This document shows positions 34,169 to 46,300 of a stretch of 64,000 nucleotides of DNA, piece by piece (the first letter of the stretch is position 1; the number at the start of each line of letters is the position of its first letter). The DNA is from Onchocerca lupi. Lineage: Eukaryota > Nematoda > Chromadorea > Rhabditida > Onchocercidae. A program made the translations under genes and the position numbers. The stretch spans positions 1 through 64,000 of the forward strand of contig JAOVVO010000457.1 of the NCBI GenBank assembly GCA_028564675.1, in the 5' to 3' direction. A model generated the notes under the pieces. That model was not told the DNA's origin, ran no database searches, and was given only the letters and a program-made list of their open reading frames with translations.

Positions 34169-36739
34169 ATGGCAGAATTTCCAGAACTAGGCAAAAATTG
34201 TTCGCTAGAGGCTTGTCATAAACTCGGTTTGCTAATTGTCATGTCATCGGTTTTTACTCCTTATCCTTAAATATTTGGGGTTACAATTTCACAATTGAAA
34301 TGGCGGATTGTTTAGTACAAAGTTTCCGTAAATTTATCTCCATATGTAATGATCGATGGACGGCAGAATTTGAATTTATTGGTTTTCTAATCTTCACTTA
34401 AAAGATTTTTGAAACAAAATTATGTCCCTATAATAAGAACAAAATTCCGTTATTCAACTTAATATATTTAAGTCATCGATGGAATGATATTGCTAATTTT
34501 TTCAGATTTCGTGCCTTTCTTTTGCAGTACGTGCGAGAAATATTTTTGGTACGTTTTTTCTGCAATTTCTTTTTATCTTATACTAATCTTTTGATTTCTT
34601 TTGTCATAGTATGCTATTTACTTAAACTGCATCAGTGACACATTCGTGCAAATATTATACGTATCGTTTTTTTTAAAAGAAAAAAAAAAAGAATTTTTCT
34701 TTTGAAAACAAAATATTACTGCTATCATTCATCCTCAGGCGCTCTAAAATGCTATTAAAAATTATAAAAGGTCTGAATTCTAATTTTAAAAAGAGAAAAT
34801 TCTGCTCTTATAATTGAAAATATTGCTGAATATAAATGTAAAATGATATTCTTTATGAGTATACTTTTATTATCATTTCTATAATTTTAATTTCATCAAA
34901 ATATATGATTATCTGTTCTAGCGGTGAACATCGATTTGATCATGGATGTTTAGCAAAAAATCTGGATGCTGAACAATTAGCAGTATCCAGTGATGATGGC
35001 AATAAAGCGTTGAAACCTTATCTATGTTCGATGGATGGATGTTTCACTTCCGAGATCATCCGAATCGATTGTGAACATTGTGGATCCAATTTCTGTCTGA
35101 AGTATGCATAAGAAAATCAAGTTCTCTTTGTAAGCACAGAGATAAATACAACTCCTTTCAGCCATTGCGATCGATTCATGATGTGATTCAAAAATTATAC
35201 TCATTTTTCACATAATTTTTTCTCTCTTTTTGATATATTTGAAGTATTTTCTTTTCTTTTTTGATTCTGCAGAAACCTTTCCATTAAAATATGTAATGCA
35301 GACATCGTTATCCAGAAGAACATCAATGCTATGTTCAAAATGTTGCGAATGGACAAATTAACAATGATCTTCAGGAAGAAATAAACAAAAAGATGGTGAA
35401 GATTATTGCTGATGATAGAAATTACATTACTGAAGCAAATATCCCTTCATCATCGCGGAAGGATAAACCGGTTTATTGTTTTTTCATTCTTTTTAATGTT
35501 AAAAATAATATATTTGTGAATATTTTTACAACTGCACATCAAAATTAATGAATGTTTCAGGAAAGAGAATAATAGTCTCTGACAAACATACCAAGAGAAG
35601 ATAACCAAAAATTTTCATATTTTTGCTTCTTTCAGAGCTAATCCCAATATAAGTCTTCTTTTTGAAAAAGAGAGATTTTAAAGAAAGGATGATATTATAT
35701 TCAGAGTTGAAATTGGGAAAGATGCTTCATATCAACGGATTTTGGAGCTATTTAAAATTACCGTTTCAGATGGATGAAACGATGCGGAGAAGAGCTGATC
35801 GAATAGCAATAATGCGTCTTAAATCAAATATTCGAAATTGTTATGTAATGATTGACTATTTTTTTAAATTTATGATTATTTTAATTGCTCTTCGAAATAC
35901 TTACGTAATTTTATCCTGTATTTATAAGTTTTTAATCTCGTACTTCATTCGTTTTTAGCTATTATTTATCTCATAAATCACGTTGTCAACTACAGAAGAA
36001 CGTTATTCACGATGATTATTGATAAATGCTTCATTATATCATTAAGATTTTTGTATGGTAATTACAAATCAGATTTTTGTTGCAGGTTCCAACTGCAGAA
36101 CAAATGTTTTTATTCGTCACAGAAAATCAAAAACGTGAACCAGTTATGGTTTCCAAAGTATGTTTTATCTAAAAATGATGGTGCCGTTATTTTAATCTTA
36201 CATCATAGTTGTTCCAGAATTTCGTCTGATTAGGAAATTATATTTGTTAAAAATTCATTTTTGAAAAACTGCAAAATTTTTAGTAGGCGTTAGGATTTTT
36301 AATATAATATTTCCTTATTCGACAATTACTTACAGCGCTGGACGATAGGACGATGCCTTGATCAAATTGCGAAACAGTGCTCCATTCCAAATGACAATGC
36401 TATTTTTGGAACCAAAGTATTATTTTCGAGATATTTAAACAAAATTTCGTGAGGTCAAATATAAAAATGTAGAAGTATAAGATGGTAGTAAATACTAAAA
36501 ACTCAAGATTTTAAGATACAAAATATTTCTTTGAATTCAGATATGCATGTTCAGAATTTGGGGAAGTTTGGAAGTAATCATTTATATAATACATGTCATT
36601 AATAATTAATTGCTTCGTTTCTTCTCAGGTACTACGGTTGTATTGTGAAATGGATCAGTCGAATCCTTTACCGATGAGTGATAATGTTGAAAAGCATTTG
36701 AAGGATCTCTCTAACGTTATCCTCAAAAGAGACGGGTGA
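34169..36739 (+). CDS. ZFAND1: AN1-type zinc finger protein, ZFAND1-like
   Basis: Eight exons: 34169-34226, 34506-34548, 34922-35101, 35302-35470, 35770-35844, 36086-36157, 36336-36416, 36629-36739, all in phase, 262 aa (human ZFAND1 268). The first AN1 finger has C11, C16, C26, C29, C34, H37, H41, C43. Its H-to-H spacing is three residues where the family usually has five. The second finger (about residues 80-120) has the normal spacing (HRYPEEHQC). The C-terminal half has VPTAEQMFLFVTENQKREPV and RWTIGRCLDQIAKQC, the ubiquitin-like region of ZFAND1. Human ZFAND1 brings p97 and proteasomes to arsenite-induced stress granules; the same role here is inference. A 52-bp hairpin ends 110 bases upstream of the start. 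Confidence 0.9.
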
Positions 36740-37779
36740 AGGCATGAAGAAACTGCATATGAATAAAATTGGTATTTAAATGTCTGTGGAGAAAAAATAT
36801 AATGCGGATATTTCAGTAGAGGATTTGTGTATTATTGTTAAAAAAAAAAAAAACTGGTTGAAAAAGATTGCTCAAAACGTTATCAACGAGTGGTTTAATA
36901 GAATGATTTAATTGATGACTGATAGCTTTTTTCAGGAAATCATTGTATGATCTTATGCAGCATAAATTCAGTCGATAAAAAGCCTATCCTAAACATTTGC
37001 AGTTGACATCAGTATTGCGTACAAAAACTTTTAATTTATTATTATTTGTAAATTACTCAATTAGTAAATTTTTTCCTATTAACAGTCATGTTTAAAAAAA
37101 ATATATCAGCCCTGATAGTTGAATATGTGACATTTTGGTTGTTTATTTAACGTGAATACTATAATGCGGGTCAAGAGGACAATAATGCTATGTTTATAAA
37201 AGATGATAAAAATAATTGTATTGCAATAAAATTAATAAATCAATACTTACAGATTTCTATATGAAGAAGAATTCTTTCGTGCATAATCGCGCCAATGTTA
37301 TTTATAAATGATATTCTGAATTTTTTGAATATTACATTAAAAATATAGATAAATATGATAAAAAGAATTTAGTATTTTAAAGAAATTGATATGTTTGATT
37401 TGAATGGTATATTTGATTTAATGTATTGTCAATTCAAAAAGTATTTATGTTAATGTAAGAAAAAAAAAAAAAAGAAACAAAGTCCTAATGTGCATGTGTC
37501 AACTAGGTTACTTCTTATTTGTTGTTCCAGTCCTAAAAATTAGACGTAAGTAATTAATGGGTCATGACGTAATATCATAAGTGAATAAGTGAAAGATAAA
37601 GATTCTTTCTTCATTCTGCCGTTAATTTAAAATTAGTTTGGTATTAGCATGCTTCAAATTATAAGCTTCTGTTTAAGAAGTGGTAAAATTAATTTTGATT
37701 TAGCGATATAAATTGTTGGTCTTCTGAAGTGGTCCAAAAGTTGCAACATTTTCATGAATTTGAAATACTTCATTGCAGG

Positions 37780-39467
37780 ATGTCTAGATCAACATTAGCC
37801 AAACTCTCTAAATGCCTTTATTTTCATAAGGCTATTTCATCAACTGCAATATCGGTCAGACGATTCTCCTCAGCACCAGATTTCGATGCATTAGCTCAGA
37901 AGGTTCAGCAGTGGAAGGAAAAACAGGCTACTGATAGTAGCATTGATGACGATGAAATCTCATTTGGTGACAAAATAATTGAAAAAAGGGAATGGATGAA
38001 GTGAGATTTATTAATAATTTGATAAATTATTCAAACTGCCTCAAAAAAACAAACTGCATTAAATTCTTTGGGGAGGATATTTTAATACAGTTTATTTTTT
38101 TTTATTAATAGTATCATTGCATGCAGTACATGATTGAGCATGAATATCTTAAAGGTATGATTTAATTCCATTCTGTTTGAGCTATTCATTATTGAGAGCT
38201 CGGAATTTTCAGTTATGTTTCGATTCATTATGAAAGGATATTTAAATTTAAAAGATGGAGTCATTAATTCCCAACTTCCATTATTATTTTCAAGAAATAA
38301 AACTTTTTTTCTATTTTTAAATCTAGATCATTATATGCTACAGTGCTCCTTTGGTGTATTGCGATGGTTCATTTGATTGGACACTGAGGAAAGGCGGTAT
38401 TGGAATATTTTGGGGCCCGGACGATGAACGTAATGCTCATCTTTCACTTACGGGATCTAAGTTGACCAATATTCGAGCTGAAATACAGGCAGTCAACTTA
38501 GCTGCTTTGCAGGTTAGTGTATCATTTTATTTTTTTCTGGAATTTTCTGGCTTTCACATCATTATTCAGTTTTTTTATCTCATTCTGTGGCAGTAATGTA
38601 GTTTTCTTATTATCTGTATGTTTGCTTTTCCCACTATTCTTTCATTTTTTACAATCTATACCAATGGAGTTCTTTTTACAATAAAATAATTTGTGAGGAA
38701 CATTTTTAATGTCGCTTTATTTTTGCTGCTTATAGAATCTGCTGCTTTTTTAGGCTTGTTCCCTAGATTTTGAACGAATAATTATCAAAACGGACTCGCA
38801 GTTTGTGGTGAAAGTGATTAATTCGTGGTTATCCAAATGGCGTTCCAATGAGTGGAAAAAAGTAGATGGAAAACAGATTGAAAATATGAATGATATCCAG
38901 AAACTCAGTCGTTTCACTGAAATGATAAAAGTATGTTCAAATTAAATTTTTTTCATTCCTCAAAACATATTTCATGCGCGAACAATGTTTTTTGGTTGAA
39001 TATATAATGCAATAAAGAAAAAAATCGGAAAATTCGATACTTTGGCAGTACCAAAATATTGGAATAAATATTTGTATATACTTTATTGTCTATCAGTAAA
39101 TCATTCTCCACAGCTTTTGAGGAATCTCGCTTAGAGTCCCTCAAGAATATTTTCTTTAGTAAAATGCTTTCACTTTTCTATTCTTTTATTGTAATGTAGT
39201 TAAATTTTCAAAATTTTTGTATTTTCATACACCGTAATTAGCTTGAAATTTGCTCAGATGCGTGTGGAACATACATATGGACATCAGAAATACGATGAAA
39301 GCAAAGGATTGGAGGAGAATTGGGATGAAATGTCAAATGACGAAAGGGATCGTTGCGGAAATTTTCATAGTGATCGGTTATCGAGATTAGCTATCAACGA
39401 ACCAATGATGACGGATGAAGAATTCGAAAAATTGTGTCAGACTAAGCTCGATAAACATTGCAACTGA
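37780..39467 (+). CDS. RNASEH1: Ribonuclease H1-type RNase H, probably mitochondrial
   Basis: Exons 37780-38000, 38344-38512, 38754-38930, 39258-39467 give 258 aa. It cleaves RNA in RNA:DNA hybrids. The catalytic acids are D81 (VYCDGSFD), E120 (NIRAEIQAV), D144 (IIKTDSQFV) and D228 (FHSDRLSRLA), with the loop His at H198 (YGHQ). The GIGIFWGP block is typical of eukaryotic RNase H1. Between H198 and D228 about 20 extra acidic residues are inserted compared with human RNase H1. The N-terminal hybrid-binding domain is not present; instead residues 1-35 are basic and hydroxyl-rich (LSVRRFSSAP-like end), suggesting mitochondrial import. The start lies one base after TTCATTGCAG, an acceptor-like site fitting SL trans-splicing and favouring it over the upstream in-frame codon at 37729. 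Confidence 0.92.
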
Positions 39468-40805
39468 TTTCTTTTTCCTAAATAAATTCGTTTTGGTCCT
39501 GCCATATGTTTTCCTGCAACTCCTAGAAGTTTTAAGTTGGAAAGGGATTCAGTTTCTTTTTCTAAAAAGTCAGAAAATAAAATATTCCTATCTTTCTCGG
39601 CTTATATTTTCCTTTCTTTTTCTCTAAGAAAATCACATTTTGAGAAATTCCGAGACCATGCGAAATGATAGTAGAAGCAAAAGATCAAAATAAGATTAGC
39701 ATACTACTCTTTCTAGGTCTGGAAATCTTCCATAAGAGTTACATTCTTCTCCAAGATACCTTCCCTCCACTTTTTTTTCGTTGTTTTTGACCCAAATGTT
39801 TTTTAGGTCAAAACACTGCAAGCATTCGGATCTTCTCAAATTCTATAGTATATTAATTTTTTATTGCCATAATATATTGAACTTAGTTCCATTTTTAATA
39901 CACATACATAAATATAGGTTTATACATATGTACAAATATATGAAAATTTTTGAATAGAAGGATTTAAAATCCTTGCGATAGTTTAATTCCTTTGTTGACC
40001 AGATAGATTCAAATACAGTTCTTTTTTTTTTTTTAATGCAGAATATACCTGTTCAATTGATTTTCTTCGACGAAAGTAAACTCCTGTTAAAGTACAACTA
40101 TTATATAACACGGCCGTTCTTTTTCTCTTGACAATAGTTACAAACCGGATGAAATAGCAATAAGCTCATGAAGCCGATTCCAATTGTTTCGCTTAATCAA
40201 AGAATCATCATTAGTATGTCGGAAACTCGTCCCATACTGATCAATTAATGATATTTTCGAACGATAGTTTTGATAATGGAACGAAGACAGTACTGTCAAA
40301 GTCGTACTCAATCATTGCTATGAGTATTTGATCTTATTAAAATGAAATGACATTCATAAAGGAATTTTTTTTTCTCGATGGAGCGATTTCTACTCATTGC
40401 TGGAAGTTTTCAAGTGAACAAATGTGCTATTATACACTACTTCAGGATGAAGTTTTTATTCTTTACATAATACATATACATGATTCATATTGCATTTTTA
40501 CTATATTCTTAAATTTCCATTTCTGTGCAAATTTATGTTTACTGGAAATTTTTACATTTCAATAGGATAGAAATATAAAATTTTACCATAGATTATAGGA
40601 CAATAATTTATTTCAAAAACAATAATTGCAACGGCAAAGATTGATATTCTGAATCTTTGTGTAATGAGCTAACATATCGTATGTCCATTAGGGTATTCTG
40701 CACCATGATAACCGCAAATATTTACTTCCGGATTTTCATGTAAAACTGCATCGTAGTTGCATTATAAAGTAGATTGTAAAATTAACACGACTGAAAGGAT
40801 ATAAT

Positions 40806-41021
40806 TTACTTATCACTAAGATCGGGTGAGAGTGATTCCATCATTTGGTCGATTTTCTGCTCGAGAATTGGTACAATTTCCTTGTCGACCACAATATGCG
40901 TTTCATCTAACTCTTTTACTACAAACTTTGATCCCAAAGTGCGTGACTCGTCCAGATATACCAATAGTTGACGCATTGCCGGATCGCAACGTACCAATAC
41001 GCCCTTCTTCACGTTCACCAT
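40806..41021 (-). CDS. GTF2H5: TFIIH subunit GTF2H5/TTDA (Tfb5)
   Basis: A single-exon gene of 71 codons, exactly the length of the human protein. The start MVNVKKGVLVRCDPAMRQLL and the block LVYLDESRTLGSKFVVKELD match the family strongly. TTDA is the smallest TFIIH core subunit; it stabilises the complex by pairing with p52 and is needed for nucleotide excision repair. An acceptor-like TATTGCAG lies about 20 bases upstream on the minus strand, consistent with trans-splicing. A 31-bp triple tandem repeat lies about 250 bases upstream. Confidence 0.95.
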   Translation of the reverse strand: MVNVKKGVLVRCDPAMRQLLVYLDESRTLGSKFVVKELDETHIVVDKEIVPILEQKIDQMMESLSPDLSDK

Positions 41022-41270
41022 TCTTTAATTAATTCGCCTTTCTGCAATATTTGATAAAATCAATTTTGCAGAAGAAATTTCTGAACTATTAGAAAGAACT
41101 CTCTTTTTTTAAAAGTACTTAACACTAAATATACCGGAAGCAACTGTATCCACCTGACTGAAGAAGACCTGACCTGGTTAACTTCAGTTTACGGAAAGTG
41201 AACTTCACCGAACCTTGAAACGTTTAGAAACTTTCTGATGCTGTTTTGCTACAAGGTGGCAAGAATGAAC

Positions 41271-41363
41271 ATTTTCTACGTGCTAGACGTTAGGTTGTTT
41301 GATTTTTACGTATTAAACGTTAGGTATGTTTGATTTCGACGTATAGGCGTTAGATATTATTTG
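41271..41363. repeat. Three 31-bp tandem units upstream of GTF2H5
   Basis: Units at 41271-41301, 41302-41332 and 41333-41363 are each 31 bases and share ATTT(T/C)(T/G)ACGT and CGTTAG. They lie in the shared upstream region between GTF2H5 (minus) and the small gene at 42204 (plus), so they may hold repeated regulatory sites. Confidence 0.8.
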
Positions 41364-42203
41364 TATTTGATGATAAAAATAATACGGAAATTAGCTATGA
41401 TTGCATTTCCTGTAATAAATTTGATTTAAACATGGATAATATATGAAACTTTGAATTGTCATGTTGACTGTAATTTAAATTTGAATTATATATGAAACTT
41501 GAATCATCATTTTCGTACTATGTTAACAATGATTCAAACTTAAATCAATATTTGCATAAATAATTCAGTATAAATAAATGCTCGTCTGTCCCTTTATAGC
41601 TATCTTTTCTGAAAAGATCGCTACATTGTATCATCCACAATACCATCATTCATATTTTTAGAATTGCCAACCAAAAATAATTATTTTTTCAAGTTATATT
41701 TTTCTGTTATATTTATAATATGTAGTACTTCCTTATTATTTTAGATTGTTCGGATATTTTCTAGTGAAAATACAAAATTATTTTAACTGAAAATTTATTT
41801 ATATTTTGTTTCATTTTATGAATTGATCAATTTCCCTTGATGAATAAATTTGCAAGTTTTTCTGAATGATTCGACAGTAAAATATGGAACTTCGGAATTA
41901 TTTTATTAATGATCTGTGAGATGATGACTGGATAAATAGAAAATTTCGTTTGTTTTTATCCTTTCATATGGTCCTTCCATTTTTTCTGGAACCTTTTCAA
42001 TTTTTTCAGAAAGGGAATAGTCGATGACGGCGAATGCACGAAATTAAGCAGATAAATAATTTGCTTTTCACTTTTCTTTGTTTTTTGTTCACCCTTAATT
42101 TTCTGATGCAAATTTTCAGGTTTAAAAAAAAAAAAAAGTTAAATAAACGGCGATTTCACTGGTGGAATTGAAGTTAGCCAATATTAGATACACTTCACCG
42201 ATA

Positions 42204-43070
42204 ATGGATATGGAAAAAAGAAAAGGTAAGAAGGAATAATCTTTACTTTTAATATTTATAATATTTTGCATGAAAAATTTTTTTATTTCGTCAGATATAT
42301 AGGGTTGAACGATATCATTGTTTGAATTAATTTATTTTGAATCGATAAACACATGAATTCATTTAGCTGTAATTCATTTCAAGTCACTTTATCATTTCAC
42401 TAAAAGATGCAGCTTAGTTCTTTCTATTTTTTGCAAAAAAAGCGAAATTCAGCCTTTAAATTTCAAAATTAATGTATTGTGCATTAATGAAGGAAAAAAT
42501 AAACTATTCTTATTATGTATATGTGTGATGGCATAATAAATAATATTTAGTATTACTTCATTCGCTCTCAGTGAAATTATTGAGATTAAGTCATTTCTTC
42601 AGTCATATCAGAAATTTATTAATTCATTCATCAATTTAGCTTCAACTATTGCATTTTTGCATGGTACTGATACCATTCGATCTAGAAAAATTTCACATTT
42701 AGTATAAGATTGGAAAAAGAAGAATATTTTTATCGATTTAATTTTATTAACTGCTTAGAAGAAGTGATGTTTCAAAATTTAATGATTGTGGATCGAGATA
42801 TTCGAATAAGATGATACTGGGAAGAATTGATCTCTCCTCGCTCTTATTTTAGTAAGTATTTGTTCTCGAAATGATTTGATAAAGGCTGACTTTAGCTATT
42901 CATTGTTAAGAAATTCCGTGTATAAAAAAAAAGTAAATAAAATTCAATCAGTGAAGAAGACAGGAAAACAAAAAGTCACAATGATTCCAAGACAGAATAA
43001 AAAATTTATCGATATAGTATCGCAGATGAAGATATTGGATAAATTCAATTGTTTGAAAGACAAAGTATGA
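42204..43070 (+). CDS. Small basic protein of unknown function (79 aa)
   Basis: Two exons, 42204-42225 and 42853-43070, join in phase across a good GTAAGA donor and a TTATTTTAG acceptor. The product begins MDMEKRKVSICSRND and ends IVSQMKILDKFNCLKDKV. About one residue in four is Lys or Arg and there is no signal peptide or membrane segment, suggesting a nucleolar or RNA-binding role, but no family was recognised. An acceptor-like TTTTCAG at about 42114-42120 could be the trans-splice site. The stop lies only about 330 bases before the M16 peptidase start on the same strand, so an operon with it is possible. Exon 1 is very short, so the model is tentative. Confidence 0.45.
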
Positions 43071-43396
43071 CAGAATTAGTCATTTTTTGCAGTACGAGGA
43101 TTAATGTAGATAACAACTATTCCGCATTATTATTAAGCTCATTCTCTATTAACTAAATAATCTATCTAATTTCGAATAATCTATTTAATTATTGCAGGCT
43201 ATTATTAAATATTTTATTATCGAAAATTTCATTTTGTCATCCATATTAAATATCTGATCTATCATTCATCGTGAATACATATTCGTCTTCAGTATCTTGA
43301 ATTGTTTACTACCCTTATACTTAATATTAAGTTATTGTAATGAAAAGATTATCGACCAATTATAGCTATATTTCAAAGCTGAGCTGCCATCACACT

Positions 43397-46300
43397 ATGC
43401 AGCGATACTTTTCGCAAACCGGTCAGTAAGGTTTAGTATATTATTTTATCATATTTTGATGTAGTAATAATACGGACAATCATTTTGTGAAGGATAATTT
43501 ATTTAGTTTAAGGGGATGCTACTTTTTTAAAATTTTATCCCATCAATTCTAAATACTACAAAATTTTTTCTCATTTTATATCTGCAGTAATGACAGCGAG
43601 CTAATAGGATGCCAGCTGTTTTTTTTTTTTTTTTCTTTTGGCATGAAATTGGATTTGTCGAAAGTTCATTGCACTTTGTTGTTCAGAAATTTCGTGTAAC
43701 TATTTCCAAAGATTTAGCTGTAGTACTGATGTAAATCGGACATTTTTTCAAATTTTTTTTCTTAATTCTTACATTATTTGAATAAAAAAGGAATCTTTTT
43801 CTTTTTTTTTGCATTATTTATAAAAATTGCAAAACACGTTGTTTTCTAGGACATATCAATAAGATGGAAGGAGGATGGACATGCAGTCCAATGTACAAAA
43901 TAAATGGAGAGATACCTCTTGTAATTTATAAATCAAATTGTTCCAAGCTTCGGGTTGCTGTTGCCAATACACCAGGACCTTTGGTTAAAGGTCTTATCTC
44001 CTTTGGTTAGCTTTATTTTGTTTCTATTATTAATAAAAGTTTTGATGAATTTATCTTAAATTTCGAAGTGCTATGAGAAGATCTATTTTATACTATTTGT
44101 TCATTAATCATAATTATCATCTGCGCGGGCTTCCTGAAAAGAAATTTACATTACTAGTTGTCAAGTATTCCTTTTAATCTGTCGTCTTTTTAAATTTTGT
44201 TAACTGGTTGAAAAAAAAAAGTTATGGATGTCCGCCTGATGGAATTTTACAAAAAGGGAAGTTTTTTGATTACATAATCAGTATTGAAATATTCAGTGAC
44301 AGAGACACTCGATAATGATGGTCTGCCTCATACTTTGGAACATCTGGTTTTTATGGGTAGTGAGAAATATCCATACAAAGGTGTTCTGGATTTGATCGCC
44401 AATCGATGTATGGCATCAGGGACGAATGCGTTTACTGCTCAAGATCATACTGGTTATGAATTGATTACTGTAAGTAATTTATCATCTGATGCATTTATCC
44501 AAACAACCGAAAATGTTGGTAAAACTCTTATTTTGAATCATAATGGCAACAGAATATTCATAGAAAATTCAATACGAAAAAGAAAAACAAAAAGATCTTT
44601 AAACATGTTTAAAGATAGATAAGAAAAATTTTTTTCGTTTCTTTTTCCGTACAAACTTTGGGTGAAGTTAAATAAATTTGTTGTCATTTTATTGATTTTA
44701 TATGATAAATATCATTTCATAACAATTAGTTATAGTTAATAAATAAACTAGTATTAGAAAGCTCCTAATACATTTTTTTACAGGTTGGTAGTCAAGGATT
44801 CCTAAAAGTTTTGCCTATCTACTTGGATCATTTACTATCGCCAACATTAACGGTCAGTTATGTGCATTATTAATAAATTAAAGTTTAAATCACCAAATTC
44901 TTTTTATTTCAGTCCAGTGCTAGCCTTCCTGTATAGCTCTACAATTTTTAATTAACAATACTGATTTCTATGCTTCACGAGTAACAAATCTATTTGCAAT
45001 AAGCATAATTTTGTGCGCCTCATATTTAACTGGAATCTTTTTCTTTTTTGGTTTCAAAATTTCAACATTATATGCATTTGATGCAACTCGTACATAATAT
45101 ATGCATTTGGAATTGAAATTAACTTATCAAAGAAAAAAGATGAATAAAATGTCCATAAATCTGGACTTGATTTAATATTTTATTTTCTATCTAATCAATT
45201 ATTAACATAGATCTTAGTTTCATAGATGTTCAAACTGCTTGTTTGAAAAGGATGAGATTGTAGGATGCTCAATTTATGACTGAAGTCCATCATATCAATG
45301 GCAAAGGCGAAGATGCAGGGGTTGTTTATAGTGAAATGCAGGAATACGAGTCGGAAATGAGTAATATTGTGAATTGGAAACGGAAGGAACTTTTTTATCC
45401 TCCATGTGAGCTTTTTTTTTTGCAAAAAATTTCTCTTGGCAGAGTTTAGATGTTGCCATTCTAACATCATAACAAAGTAATGAAACTACATCTATTATGA
45501 TTTCTAAATATAATTATGAAGTATGTTTTAGACAATCCATATCGCGTAGAAACAGGTGGCCGTTTGGCTGCTTTACGTACAACATGTAATATGGAAAAAA
45601 TAAGGCAATATCACCGTGATTTTTATCACATTAGCAATATGCTTGTGACTGTTTGTGGATCTGTTGATCATTCAAAATTGCTACATATTTTATCATCAAT
45701 CGGTATTCAATTATAAATTCCTTTCTTCTAATCAGTATAACTTGAAATTCATGCAATCTCATAAATGGAAAATATTTTATGGTTTCTTAAAGTCGTATTC
45801 TTTAATTTTTTTTATTTTTTATTTTTTTCTGTTGAAGAGGAAACATCACAGCAACGAGTACCAGATCTCTTCAACAGTCCATTCAAGGATTGTATGCCAT
45901 TATTCGCGGAACCTCAAGATAAACAAATTGTTTGTCCAAATGAAGACGAAAAACTGGGTATAGTGGAGATTGCTTGGAAGGGTCCTTCCAGAAATGTTCG
46001 TTTGTAATATATCACCTATTTTTTTAAACCGTCGGTCAATATATTGCTGTATCAAATTCCATTTCTTCAATTAATATGTTGCTTAAAATAGATTTTGAAA
46101 ATAGTTTATTCTCTGCGGAATTTTCTAAAACAAACGACTGAAGCAAAGAAAATATATAGGAATTCATATTTTCCGTAAAATCTTCTAAATGCAATTTTCT
46201 AATTTCCGAGAATTTAACATTGTGTAATTCATAGGACGGATTGATTATTTGGACTTTCGCGAAAAGAAATCTTGAACACTGTACTTACACTTTACGTAAA

